In this document: positions 12,101 to 22,935 of the stretch, piece by piece
How the letters are laid out: every line of letters starts with the position of its first letter
How positions within the stretch are numbered: position 1 is the stretch's first letter
Assembly: GCA_003255065.1 (NCBI GenBank)
Contig: QAOA01001366.1
Coordinates: 1,152,986 to 1,216,985, forward strand
Source: Cercis canadensis
Lineage: Eukaryota; Streptophyta; Magnoliopsida; Fabales; Fabaceae
Length of the DNA: 64,000 nucleotides
Direction: 5' to 3'
Notes under the pieces: generated by a model
The model's input: the letters and a program-made list of their open reading frames with translations, nothing else
Databases searched by the model: none
What the model was told of the DNA's origin: nothing
Program-made: the position numbers and the translations under genes

Positions 12101-13523
12101 TCAGGTCTTAAATATTTCTTCTTAGTTATGAGGCTTTTAAGTTCCTAACCATTGTTCTAAAAATCATTGAGGGACGCAAAAATGTAACGTAGGTTGTGAA
12201 ATTGATGTGGGAGAACTTGTTTATGAGCCTCCAAGAGATGGCCCTATATTGTGGGAAATAGGCATCCCTGATCGCTCTGCAGCTGAATTCTACATTCCAG
12301 ATCCAAATCCAAAGTACATTAACAGACTTTATGTCAATCATCCAGACAGGTTGGTTTCCCTTGTTGCCAAGTTGAATAAAGATATTATTACAAATATCAT
12401 GTTTTCTCCAAGGTTTTGAAGTTTTGGTCCAATGTTACCCTTAAAAACTTTTATTTCTGCAAATAAAAGGAAACATATGATATTTACTGCAATTGGCAGG
12501 TTTAGGCAATACGGATTATGGGAGAGATATGCAGATTTGTATCCAAATGAAGACTTAGTTTACACTGTTGGCATCAGTGACTATAGAAAAGACTGGTTTT
12601 TTGCTCAAGTTAACAGGTTTGTGTTTTTCTCCAATGCCCATGACGCATCAAGTCTTTCCTATTCATATTCAGAACTTGTAAAAGGGTCCAGAAGACTCAT
12701 GTCTGGGAGGGAAATATTTTGAATGCTCTATTAATGAAAGCACTCTTTTAAATAGGCACATTTTATTCATAGCTCCTTCTGTCCTTTACAATTATCAATT
12801 ATGCCAGCTTGTAGCCTAGGTGTCTAAATTAGTCTCTCTCTCTCTTCTCTTTCTCTTTTCTAATTTTTCCTTTTCCAATAAGTATATTGGTAATGCCCAA
12901 ATTTGACCTTTGCTGGCATACCAAGGCTATCACTGCTCAAGCTTTTGCTGCTGTGCAGGAAGAAAGTCAATAACACATACCAAGGAACCACATGGCAAAT
13001 CAATTTTAAACTCGATGATGTGAATATAAATGGAAGCTACAAATTACGATTGGCCCTGGCATCAGTGCATTCTTCTCGTCTGCAAGTATAAAACTCCATC
13101 TTCACTATTTGACTTAATAGAAAGACACATTGCCATTCGAATATAAAGTCTTAATCTTACTAGTTACTAACATGTGTCATTCGAATATAATGTCTTAATC
13201 TTACTAGTTACTAACCATAGTTTCTTTATTATGGTTTCTGTTTGTTTTAACTTTTCTGAGGCCAGGTTCAGATAAACGATTCAGAGGCAAACCCACCCTT
13301 ATTTTCAAGTGGAATAATTGGGAAGGAAAACACCATTGCTAGACATGGAATTCATGGGCTCTACTGGCTATACAGCATTGATATACAAGGCACTCTTCTT
13401 GTGGAGGGGAACAATACCATCTTTCTAACACAAGCAAGAAGTACAAGCCCCTTCCAAGGGATCATGTATGATTATATTCGATTAGAAGGCCCCTCTTCTA
13501 TTTCTTGTAAAGATCAAACTTGA
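9110..13523 (+). CDS. rhamnogalacturonan lyase, copy C, with leader exon (complete, 16 exons, 681 aa)
   Basis: Family 4 polysaccharide lyase. Exons: 9110-9236, 9531-9559, 9693-9814, 9938-9997, 10084-10203, 10324-10443, 10530-10671, 10846-11016, 11107-11262, 11347-11453, 11775-11865, 11963-12104, 12193-12349, 12500-12616, 12959-13085, 13266-13523; 2046 nt, 682 codons. Unlike B and E it has an extra first exon ending in a hydrophobic stretch (KYFMFLMLHLIVIQG), which looks like a signal peptide or signal anchor and fits secretion to the wall. ATGs at 9110, 9113 and 9164 are all possible starts; 9164 would give the more typical short signal peptide. The catalytic domain runs to about residue 385, the fibronectin-like domain is about 385-462 and the CBM-like domain about 463-681. 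Intron phases match B and E. Confidence 0.93.
13134..13221. repeat. 44-bp direct repeat, two copies, in last intron of copy C
   Basis: Two near-identical 44-bp units starting CATTCGAATATAA and ending in TTACTAGTTACTAAC sit head to tail. A single related stretch (GAATATAAAGTCTTAAATC) lies at the matching place in pseudogene D near 16917, so the duplication probably happened in C after D arose, or was lost in D. Confidence 0.75.
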
Positions 13524-14096
13524 GAATTTGATAAAGATTATTTGATGGAAAATATCACACATTTATTCTAAACAAATCAATGGAAAAATAATTTATGGAT
13601 CCATATAATTTTTTGGAAGTTCATCACAATCTTTCTTTCCTACTTAGCAGATTAGCAGTACTGGTATATAATTTAAACTTGTGTGACATTGGGTGGGTGG
13701 GGTTTGAGTAGAGGTTTTACGTTCGGTTCCTAAAGTACCAAAAAAAATAAAATTGCGTGACATTTTTAGAATGAATTGAACTCAGCCATTTTTTATGCGG
13801 CTTTCTTCCAAACTTTAAAAACTTAGCCAGAAGCCAAGTCCATTTTCTTCAAACACAGATTTCTGCTAATAACAATAAAACCTTGAAGGTAAGCATGAAA
13901 TTCGGTAAAGTGAAAGATGTCACCCTTACTTTGCTAGAGACTTAACAGAAATTCACATGCCTAACAGAAACTCACACTCACCCATAATTTTCTGCAGTTT
14001 AACTTCAGTACTTTGTGCTTAGTTTATACCATTACACGGCTTCACCTTTCTGATCTGGACGAGGTTTCCTGGGTATTTGGGGATAGAATACTTATG
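13524..14096. other. 3' flank of copy C; homologous to the 3' flank of pseudogene D
   Basis: No coding exon. Several patches match 17246-17800 downstream of D in the same order: TTATTCTAA then AAATCAATGG just after the stop; TCCATTTTCTT; CAAACACAGATTT then GCTAATAAC; ACTTTGCTAGAG; and CAGAAACTCACA. This spacer therefore appears to have been duplicated together with the 3' half of the lyase gene. The homology breaks off near the point where D begins, inside exon 11. Confidence 0.65.
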
Positions 14097-14323
14097 TGGG
14101 ATGCATAGCAGCAAGTGGTGCTTATGTGGGATTAGCACTCCCGGGAGATGCTGGATCTTGGCAAAGAGAATCCAAGGTAACCTTTCAGTTACTTCCTTAT
14201 TCCATTATCATAAAGAAGGACAAACCTTCAGCTACACAGAAGGAAATTCATGCATTTGATTCTATCCAGGGTTATCAGTTTTGGACCATTACTAATGATA
14301 AAGGCTATTTCTCAATTAAAGAC

Positions 14324-15626
14324 TGTTAAGTGGATTTTATAGTAACTTTTCAGGTATTCTTAGCTTATTATTTTAAAATTTCTTGAGTAATTTTAATGTT
14401 AAATAACGTGCTTTTGTCATTTGTGAAGATTTAATTGAGGATTGAAGTCTTTGATGAATTAAGGTGAAAAAGTGTGAAAGTGTGTGAAGAGGAACCAACA
14501 ACAAGGGCTGCAGCGCCTGTGCAAATGAGCTACAGCGCCCATGAATGCTATTAAGTCAGCGCACCTGCGCTAGATAGCAAGAGCTACAGCGCTCCAACGC
14601 GCGCCACCCCTCCAGCAGAAACGAAGCGCCGCGGCGCTGTGTGCCTAGCGCCCATTCAACCCGAATGAAAGGGCACTAGCGCCCATGTCTTAGAGCCGCA
14701 GCGCCTGGACTCTTTTATCTTTTAACATTTTTATTGTTTTCCTAATTTAAATAGGATTCTTGCATTAGTATAAATAATACTCTAGGTTTTAGAATTGGGA
14801 ACTTTTAGATTTTTTGGAGAGTAGAGAGGAGGCAAGACAATGATTGGAGCAAAAATTGTTGACAACAAATTTAGGCTTTTACACTGAGTTTTATTTTTCT
14901 TTCTTCTCATCTATGTTTAGAATTTCATCAATTTTATTTTATTTTTCAGTCATGAACTAATTTCTTTTTAGAATTACCATATACCCTAACTATGAACGAT
15001 TGTAGTTTTTTAAGGAATTAATCTATGATTTTATCTTTTTTATTTGAGTGTTTATTTTTGTTATTTATGCTTCTAATTGTCTGATCACCAATTAATTGAT
15101 AAGTTAATCACAATGAGATTTGTGTGTTTAATTTATTGGGATAAATATCATAGGTTGCATGTAAAATAATGATATATTTTCATGGCCTGTGTAGTTAATT
15201 AAAGATATCCATAGAATTGAATATAATTATTCGTAATTTACATAGGAATATAGTGAGTTCATAACTTGAAAATATTTTTATTAGACATTGGGAAAAACTA
15301 ATGAATAAATTAAGAAATCTAGGCTAGCAATTAAAAAAATAAATCTAAATTAAGAAAATAAAGAATGAAAATCGAGATTATTTATGGTGAAATCGAAACC
15401 CTTAGACTTTCTCTCTATATTAATTCTTAATTTTTATTTATTTTTGCTTACTTTTAGTTTATTTAGTTTATTCTTACAATTTCTCCTTAATCAATTGATA
15501 AGATAAAATTTGAATTAACCAAATTTTAATAATTAATAGCTTTAATCATCGTGTGAATAATAACTCATTTTTATTATATTACTTGTAAGATGATAATATG
15601 TACTTGCACTCTATTTTCTCACAGCA
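14324..15626. mobile_element. solo LTR of an LTR retrotransposon inside pseudogene D
   Basis: This 1303-bp insertion splits the 'YFSI' exon of copy D. It starts TGTTAAGTGG and ends CTCACAGCA, so it has the TG...CA ends of an LTR, and it is flanked by AAGAC (14319-14323) and AATAC (15627-15631), a 5-bp target duplication with one mismatch. A TATAAATA box near 14769 fits an LTR promoter. No gag or pol coding was seen, and there is only one copy, so it is probably the product of LTR-LTR recombination. The 14500-14715 part is far more GC-rich than its surroundings and repeats AGCGC-type motifs. The family (Gypsy or Copia) cannot be told from the LTR alone. Confidence 0.8.
14505..14712. repeat. 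GC-rich AGCGCC-motif cluster inside the solo LTR
   Basis: About eight irregularly spaced copies of an AGCGC(C) core occur here (GCAGCGCCTG, ACAGCGCCCATG, CAGCGCACCTG, ACAGCGCTCC, GAAGCGCCGCGG, TAGCGCCCATTC, TAGCGCCCATG, GCAGCGCCTGG) within an otherwise AT-rich LTR. The spacing is not constant, so this is not a simple tandem array. Confidence 0.7.
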
Positions 15627-17245
15627 AATACATACATAGTTGGGACTATAATCTGCACTCGTGGGTCATTGGGTTTATTGGCGATTACCGATATGACAAT
15701 GTCATTACCATAACCTCATGTCTCAAATATTTTTCTTTGTTATGGAGCTTTTTAAGTTGTTGATGATAGGTACTGTTGTTCTAAAATCATTGAATGAGGG
15801 AAAAATGTAACGTAGGTTGTGAAATTGATTTGGGAGAACTTGTTTATGAGTCTCCAAGAGATGTCCCTACATTGTGGGAAATAGGCATCCCTGATCGCGC
15901 GCTCAGCGTCTGAATTCTATATTCCTGATCCAAATCCAAAATTTAACAGACTCTATGTCAATCATCCAGACAGGTTGGTTCTCTTCTTTACAATTTGAAC
16001 AAAAAGTGAAAGAGTTGTACATAATCAGTCAGACAGTCACCTATTTCACCACCATGATATAATTGCCAATTACTGGGAATTTCTCATGCATGTGCTTTCC
16101 TGAGATTATGAGTTTCTGGTCCAACCAACATTATTATTTAAACCTTTTAGGGAAAATAAAAACGTAACAGTGCCTAAATTGGCAGGTTTAGGCAATATGG
16201 ATTGTGGGAGAGATATGCAGATTTTTACCCAAATTCAGACTCAGTTTACACTGTTGGCATCAGTGATTATAGAAAATATTGGTTCTTTGCTCAAGTTAAC
16301 AGGTAAGATTTTTTTCCCAATGCCCACTTATCTTTCCTTTTCATAAAGAATAGTTGTAAGTAACAGGCAGTCAGGCACCATAAATCTGTTTTGATGTTAT
16401 ATTAATGTAAAGCACTCTTTCAGTAACATGGCAGCTCATAGCCTAGGTGTCTGAATTATTCTCTCTTTTTTTTTCTTCTCTTTTCCTCTTTTTCAGTTAT
16501 TATCTGAGTAGAGCACAAAAATTGCCTCTAAAGTGAGGGTGCATTTTAGTGAGTAAAGTGCATTTTTGTAGCCACTAATAAGAGAATTAAGGGAGTGAGT
16601 TTTGAAAAATCTATCTATCCTTATCAAAGTGCGTACACCTTATCACAATCTTAATCGTTAATTTTTTCATCAACGAATTCTCCTACATTTTACTAAGGTG
16701 CACCCTCACTTTAGAGGATCCAAATAATTTGATAATATACCACGTTGTTAGCGATCAAGCTTTTCTTGTTCTGCTGGAAGACAGACAATAACACATACCA
16801 ACGGCCCACATGTCAAATCAATTTCAAGCTGGATAGTGTAAAAAGGAATGGAACCTACAATTTATGATTGGCCCTGGCATCACTGTTTGTCTTAATAGAA
16901 AAAACACTCTGGAATTTGAATATAAAGTCTTAAATCTTACTAACAACAGTTTTTTTTTGTTTTCCCTTCTGTTTCTTCTAAATTTGATGAGGGTAGGTTC
17001 GGATAAACGATCCAGAGGCAAACCCACCCTTATTTTCAAGTGGAGTAATTGGGAAGGAGAACACCATTACTAGACATGGAATTCATGGGTTCTACTGGCT
17101 ATTCAGCATTGATGTACAAGGCACTATTCTGGTGGAGGGAACTAATATCACCTTTCTAACACAAGCAAGTAGCATAAGTCCTTTCCAAGGGATCATGTAT
17201 GATTATATTCGTTTAGAAGGGCCCCTTCTTTTGGAAAGATCATGA

Positions 17246-18342
17246 TTTAAGATTTTGCTTTAGATTATTGGAAGGAAAATATCGCCCCTTTATTCTAATA
17301 TAAATCAATGGTGAAATAATTGTTTCATCAACAAAACTTTTCAAAAGTTTTTCGGAACCTTACTTTCCTATTTATTTTTCTGTCATTGTGAAATCTTTCT
17401 TCAATAATATTAAAGCAAATCTTGGACATAAAAAACAACCATATTAATTTGGGGACCAAAAACAACATGAAAAAGGGACCCTTAAGTGTTTTTGGGTTAT
17501 CTAACTTTGCCATCAAAAATTTTAACACTTAAATATGATATGATTTGTTGGGTAGTCCTAATGCACCCAAAAAGAAAATCTGTGACATTTTCAAGTTGAA
17601 TAGGGAAAGATGAATTGAAGCCATTATCCATTTTAATTTTAGTTTTTCTTCAAATCTTAGAAACGTAGCCAGATCTGAATCCATTTTCTTGATTCTTTCT
17701 CCTCAAACACAGATTTAGCTAATAACCATGAGATTTACTTTGCTAGAGCCTATAAGGTTAACAGACTCAACAGAAACTCACATGCCTAATAGCTCTGCCA
17801 AAATGCTTAGAAGACCATGTGATATCACAGTGATATTCTTGTTCCCTCTGATTCAAATTCTACTTTTGCATAAAGCTGATTTGATGTTATTTTTAACAGG
17901 GGGACACATACCCAACAGATATATTCGAGCTTGATTTTCGTAGATTTCAATTCTACCTTTTAGGGATTCTCTGGCATCACACATATATTTGATGATATAT
18001 GTTGAGGACATCACATAACTATCATATCATCATACATGCATATCACACCCCCAAGTGATGATTCATGATTGTGATATATATATACTTAATGCTTCAGCTC
18101 TAATATTGAGTCCACAATCCTAAACGTATACGACTGCAATGGCGACTGAGTAAAGAATTGACGACGAAAGAATGCTTGACCTCTAGTCGAAGAAAACCAG
18201 GCCAAATAGAAAGTCTTGTAAACCTCAAGAACTCATATCACAAGAAAATAAAAAGGAAATTGTGGTAAAAATCATATTAGGGAGGTTTCAGAGACGGGAG
18301 AAAGGTAGCAATAACTAGCAAGACTAGAAAAGATCGCTCACC
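17246..18342. other. spacer between pseudogene D and copy E
   Basis: No coding exon. The first 550 bp are the duplicated counterpart of the 3' flank of copy C. The rest is the upstream region of copy E, with an (AT)-rich TATATATATA stretch near 18076 and the upstream block shared with B and C at 18139-18200. Confidence 0.6.
18139..18200 (+). promoter_or_regulatory. conserved block upstream of lyase copy E
   Basis: GGCGACTGAGTAAAG followed by AATGCTTGACCTCTAG and AAGAAAACCAG matches the order of motifs before copies B and C. A TATATATATA run lies about 60 bp upstream (near 18076). Its role as a promoter is inferred from conservation. Confidence 0.4.
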
Positions 18343-21300
18343 ATGACATCGCAAGGAGTGCAGTTAATTATTAAAGATAGTCATGTAAGATTTTATTTCT
18401 TTTTTCTTTTAATTTTTTTTTTCTCTTTTAGAGGTTCAGATAACTTGAGACGTTGATATTTGAATTGCAGGTGGTGATGGACAATGGCATACTACAAGTG
18501 AGGGTTTCTAAACCAGGTGGATTCGTCACTGGAATACGATATAATGGCATTGATAATCTGCTTGAAGATCTTAACCAGAGTGATAATAGAGGGTGCAAAC
18601 TGCACACTGAACTTTAGAAACTGGTATTTTTAATTTCCTCGAAAAACTATGCGACTAAGATTACTCTAAATACTGTATTTATAGGTACTGGGACGTTGTT
18701 TGGAGTGAAGCAGGCAGTACAGGCACAACTGGGAAATTTGAACCGTATGTAACAATTTCCTTTTTAGTGCGCATCAGAAAGCAATCAAGGAAAAAAAAAA
18801 CTGAAGGAAAAAAGCAGGCCTTTTACTATGTATGCCCTTTTACAGAGTTTTTGTATTCATGTAGGATTGTGGGAACAAGTTTCAGAGTTATAGTGGAAAA
18901 TGAGGAACTGGTGGAGATCTCATTTACAAGAATGTGGGATCCATCTCTGAAGGGAAAGCTTTCGCCCCTAAACATAGATAAAAGGTCTGAATGATTGCTT
19001 GATAACTAAGTCTGTATGCATGCAGCTCAAAGTGGGAATATAATCCAGGATCATTAATTAATTATCTTGAAAAAGATCTAATGATATTTTTGCTGCAGGT
19101 ATGTGATGCTTCGTAATTCCTCAGGCTTCTACTCATACGCCATCTTTGAACACTTGAAAGAGTGGCCAGCTTTCAACATACCTCAAATCAGGATTGTCTT
19201 CAACCTCCAAAAGGACAAGTATGTTAGTTGCCTTGTAATTATAATAATCTATTAATTGATTCTCCCAACACCAATGTTCCCTTCATACACTTAAACCAGT
19301 ACTTGTGAAGAATATGTAATTAGCTCTTTGCAAAGGGCCAAAAATGAAACCTTAAATCATTTTATGTGAAGTCTTAATTTACATGTAGGTTCCATTATAT
19401 GGCGGTAGCGGATAATAGGCAGAGGTTTATGCCTCTTCCAGATGACCGGTTACCGGGAAGGGGACAAGAACTAGCCACCCCAGAAGCAGTCTTACTTGTT
19501 AATCCCGTGGAACCCGAGTTCAAGGGCGAGGTACAATTCCAAATGTTTTCTATTGTTTTTTTTCTCTTTTCATCTAATTCTATGGGCAAATTAGTATAGT
19601 ACAGTTTGTATAAATAATGAGGAAACTGCTAATTGGTAAAATATGTCAATGGTATCTATCTACAAATTAATATCATTCATATTAGAAAAGCATAAGTTTA
19701 TAGTCCAATAAAGAAAAAAAGAGAGAAATAGTGGTGGTTGCTTAGTAACCAAAAGCATTGATCATCATATAAAGGAGAATAGCTTAAGTGGGTGATTGAT
19801 AAAATTTGTTAATGACTGATTAAGGTGGATGACAAGTATCAATACTCAAGTGAGAACAAAGATCTCAAGGTCCATGGGTGGATAAGCTCCGACACCGAAA
19901 CGGATCCAGCAACGGGTTTCTGGGTAATCATACCAAGCAATGAGTTCCGATCAGGCGGTCCCGTTAAACAGAACCTCACCTCCCATGTAGGCCCCTTCAG
20001 CCTGGCAGTAAGTATCCTTGTTGGCCATTGCATGCAGTTAATGAGTTTTTAAATCACTAATGCAGAAATAACTATAGCTGTTATCTCATGGTGAAGAGTT
20101 GAACTGAAACAAATGACTTGGTACTGTGGTATGTGCCAGATGTTTCTGAGTGCTCACTATGCAGGAGAGGATCTAGTTCTGAAACTGCAACCAAATGAAC
20201 CGTGGAAGAAAGTTTTCGGGCCGATCTTTGTCTATCTTAACAATTTGTTGGATAATGATGACCCACTCTGGCTCTGGGAGGATGCCAAAAATCAGGTTCC
20301 TTAATTATAGCGCTTATAGGTTTCTACCTTTGTGGCAGATAACATGGAAATAGCACTGACATTTAAACTTAAACCACCAAATGGCCTGTAGATGGCAAAG
20401 GAAGTCCAATCTTGGCCCTATGATTTTCCAGCTTCAGAGGATTACCAAAAGGCTGATCAACGGGGCTCTGTTTGTGGCACGTTACAAGTCCGAGACTGGT
20501 AATAACATCAATATATGATTCTCCAAGTGAAGCTGAAAACTAACAATCTGATTTGATTTCCAAGACTTTGACTCATAAACAACCATTTCCAGGTTCTTAA
20601 GTGATGATTATATATCGGCTCAAGGCGCCTATGTGGGACTGGCACCACCAGGAGACGCAGGATCTTGGCAGAGAGAATGCAAGGTGGCACTCTACTAAAC
20701 TATGACCAATTTATAAAATTCATTCTAGAGGCTAAGTTTGTAGTTGCGTAATACATTGGAGCATGGAGCATGGACCATTGAAATCACTCAATTTTTTTTT
20801 GTTTTATCATATTCTTGGTCATGTAGTCAAAGACTTCAATGTACATGTTTCTGGTTAGGGATACCAATTCTGGACTAGAGTAGACGAGGAAGGCTGCTTC
20901 TCAATTAGTAATATACGCAGTGGGGATTATAATCTATATGCATGGGTACCTGGCTTCATTGGAGAGTATTGGAACAAACTCGTACTCACCATAACCCCAG
21001 GTTCTTCTATTTAATTTAATTGAATTAAAACTGGGTTTAATTTAGTATTCAGCTCATGCTTGTTAATAATGTATGTTATAAGAATAATGCAGGTTGTGAA
21101 ATTAATGTTGGTGATATTGTGTATGAACCCCCAAGAGATGGTCCAACATTATGGGAAATAGGCATTCCTGATCGCTCTGCTGCTGAGTTCTATGTTCCTG
21201 ATCCTAATCCTAAGTACTTAAACAAGCTTTATGTCAACCATCCAGACAAGTTAGTCCCTCTTTAAATAACTTAAATCTCTTATTTGAGATCAGAATTTCT

Positions 21301-22042
21301 GAGCTAGCTGTGTTGCCAGCAATATCTATTTCAAAATTTTGTTGATAATTTTGAAGCATACAATGGCAGGTTTAGGCAGTATGGCTTGTGGGAAAGATAC
21401 GCAGATTTATACCCAAATGAGGATTTGATTTATACTGTTGGTGTTAATGACTGCACAAAAGATTGGTTTTTTGCACAGGTTACCAGGTGTAGATTTTTAA
21501 AATAACATAAAATTGTTTCTTTTCAGAAACACCCCTAACTTATATCTAAATTTGAGATTCATGCACAAAATCCAGGAAGAAAGATAATGGCACTTACCAG
21601 GGAACTACTTGGCAAATTAAATTCAAGCTCGAGATTGTGAAGGCAAGTGGAACCTATAAACTACGATTGGCACTTGCAACTGCAAATGTCTCCGAATTAC
21701 AGGTTTGGAATTTGTTAATTTGATTTTACTGTGTTACCCTCTCCTTCATGCATGTTGGGTTACCTTACAAACTCTTTCCCATGTTTTTTCTTATGAAACT
21801 TAAAGGTTAGAGTGAATGATCCAAAAGAAGATCCTCTATTTACTACTGGGGTGATTGGAAAAGACAACACAATTGCTAGACATGGAATTCATGGACTCTA
21901 CTGGCTATACAACATTGATATATCAAGTCTTGTGCTGGTGGAGGGCGATAATACTATCTATCTGACACAGAATATAGCCACTGGCCCTCTTCAGGGAATA
22001 ATGTATGACTATATTCGTTTAGAAGGCCCCCCAATCCCATAA
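18343..22042 (+). CDS. rhamnogalacturonan lyase, copy E (complete, 15 exons, 640 aa)
   Basis: Family 4 polysaccharide lyase. Exons: 18343-18384, 18471-18592, 18685-18744, 18865-18984, 19099-19218, 19389-19530, 19825-20007, 20140-20295, 20392-20498, 20593-20683, 20859-21000, 21093-21249, 21370-21486, 21576-21702, 21806-22042; 1923 nt, 641 codons. The catalytic domain is about residues 10-350, the fibronectin-like domain about 351-428 (GAYVGLAPPGDAGSWQREC) and the CBM-like domain about 429-640. It starts MTSQGVQLIIKDSH, aligned with B, again with no visible signal peptide. It is the most diverged of the complete copies: the seventh coding exon is 9-12 nt longer (SSDTETDPATGFW), and it has RDWFLSDDY where B and C have RDRYISDD. 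No lesion is seen, so it is probably functional. Confidence 0.93.
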
Positions 22043-22552
22043 TTCCACAGGAAACTATTAATTATTTTTAAGGATATGTTGCGCTACTAGCAAATATGTT
22101 GCGCATGAAAGGATATTTTGATTTAATGAGTAGGGAAGAAAAAGCGCACCCTCTTTCCCCGCCTGGCTAGAAAATTTAGCTGTGACAAAAATAAATGTTT
22201 CTTTTATTTTTCGCTACTGGAACACCACAAATGTTTCAGTAGTGATATTATTTTCTTGGCCAGGACCTAATTGGAGCCCACCAATACTGGTTTGGGCTTT
22301 GGGATTTATGCTCGCCATTCTCTTGTTTGAACCATAACTTACAAGGTTTTTACTCAGCAGTGTTTATACTGGGAAGGCCCAGGACCAAAACAGAAAGAAG
22401 GGGAAGGGGGAAGAGGGGAGAGAGAGAGAGAGAGAGAGAGGCTTCATTGCTACTATAAACTACAAAGTAAAAACCATTGCAATATTTTGAAAAATAAATA
22501 AATAAATCATGGAAATTAAAATATCTGGATAAAGTAGCGGAGAGTTACAGTA
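22043..22552. other. convergent spacer between copy E and the 95-aa gene
   Basis: No coding exon. It is the shared 3' flank of two convergent genes and includes a purine-rich stretch with a (GA)n microsatellite. Confidence 0.6.
22413..22441. repeat. (GA)n microsatellite
   Basis: An uninterrupted GA dinucleotide run of about 14 units follows a G-rich purine stretch (GGGGAAGAGGGGAG). It is probably length-polymorphic. Confidence 0.9.
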
Positions 22553-22935
22553 TTAGAAGGATTTATTGAGCCTGTTCTTGGTCTTCTCAGCAGCATCAGC
22601 AGCCTCAACCTGCATCTTGGCAGTGTCTAGGTCTGCTCTGGTTGCTTCCTTCTCATTTTTTGCCGTGATCTTCTTTGCCTGCTTATAATTTTCAACAGCA
22701 AGACAAAATTGAAAACGACGCCAATTTTGGTGAAAAAACGAAATGGAATTACACAAACATGGAAAAGCTTTACCTGGCCGATGAAAAAGGCTTTAACATA
22801 GATAAAGCTCTCTCTACAAGAAACTGTGAAAGATAAACAATTCTTCTTCAGGCGAGACACCCACGACGACGACGTCTTTTGCTTTCGCTCTGAGTTCATA
22901 GTTGAAACTGAGGGTGAAGAACCCGCCTCTTCCAT
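22553..22935 (-). CDS. 95-aa plant protein of unknown function (2 exons)
   Basis: On the minus strand, exon 1 (22935-22774, 54 codons) ends in GGCCAG|GTAAAG, and exon 2 (22678-22553, 41 codons plus TAA) follows a CAG acceptor; the join is in phase 0. The protein begins MEEAGSSPSVSTMNSERKQK and has a middle part (VSRLKKNCLSFTV, ESFIYVKAFFIGQ) and a charged C-terminal half (AKKITAKNEKEATRADLDT, AKMQVEAADAAEKTKNRLNK) that is probably one long helix or coiled coil. The even composition and clean splice sites make it look like a real conserved small gene. I recall similar short uncharacterised plant proteins but cannot assign a function. It has no clear signal peptide or membrane span. Upstream it is divergent from TFIIA-gamma. 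Confidence 0.75.

Larger units (their letters stand above)
14097..17245 (+). pseudogene. rhamnogalacturonan lyase pseudogene, copy D (3' half only, LTR-interrupted)
   Basis: This is homologous to the last six exons of copy C: 14097-14176, 14270-14323 plus 15632-15719, 15816-15973, 16186-16302, about 16777-16896 and 16997-17245. The catalytic domain is absent. Visible lesions: a 1303-bp solo LTR in the second exon; a net +1 shift in the 15816-15973 exon (4 extra bases at GATCGCGCGCTCAGC and 3 missing near 15940; 158 nt against 157); an acceptor changed from CAG to CTG before 16777; an in-frame TGA at 16865-16867 where C has CGA; and a diverged exon end after it. The last exon is still open (83 codons). 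The similarity is clearly closest to C. It cannot encode a working lyase. Confidence 0.92.

Noticed and set aside
12126-12341. Minus-strand open frames over lyase exons
   Set aside because: They are shadows of conserved plus-strand exons, with no independent support.
22627-22935. Unspliced 102-residue reading of the minus-strand small gene
   Set aside because: It runs through a clear GTAAAG donor into intron; the spliced form continues in a sensible charged helix.
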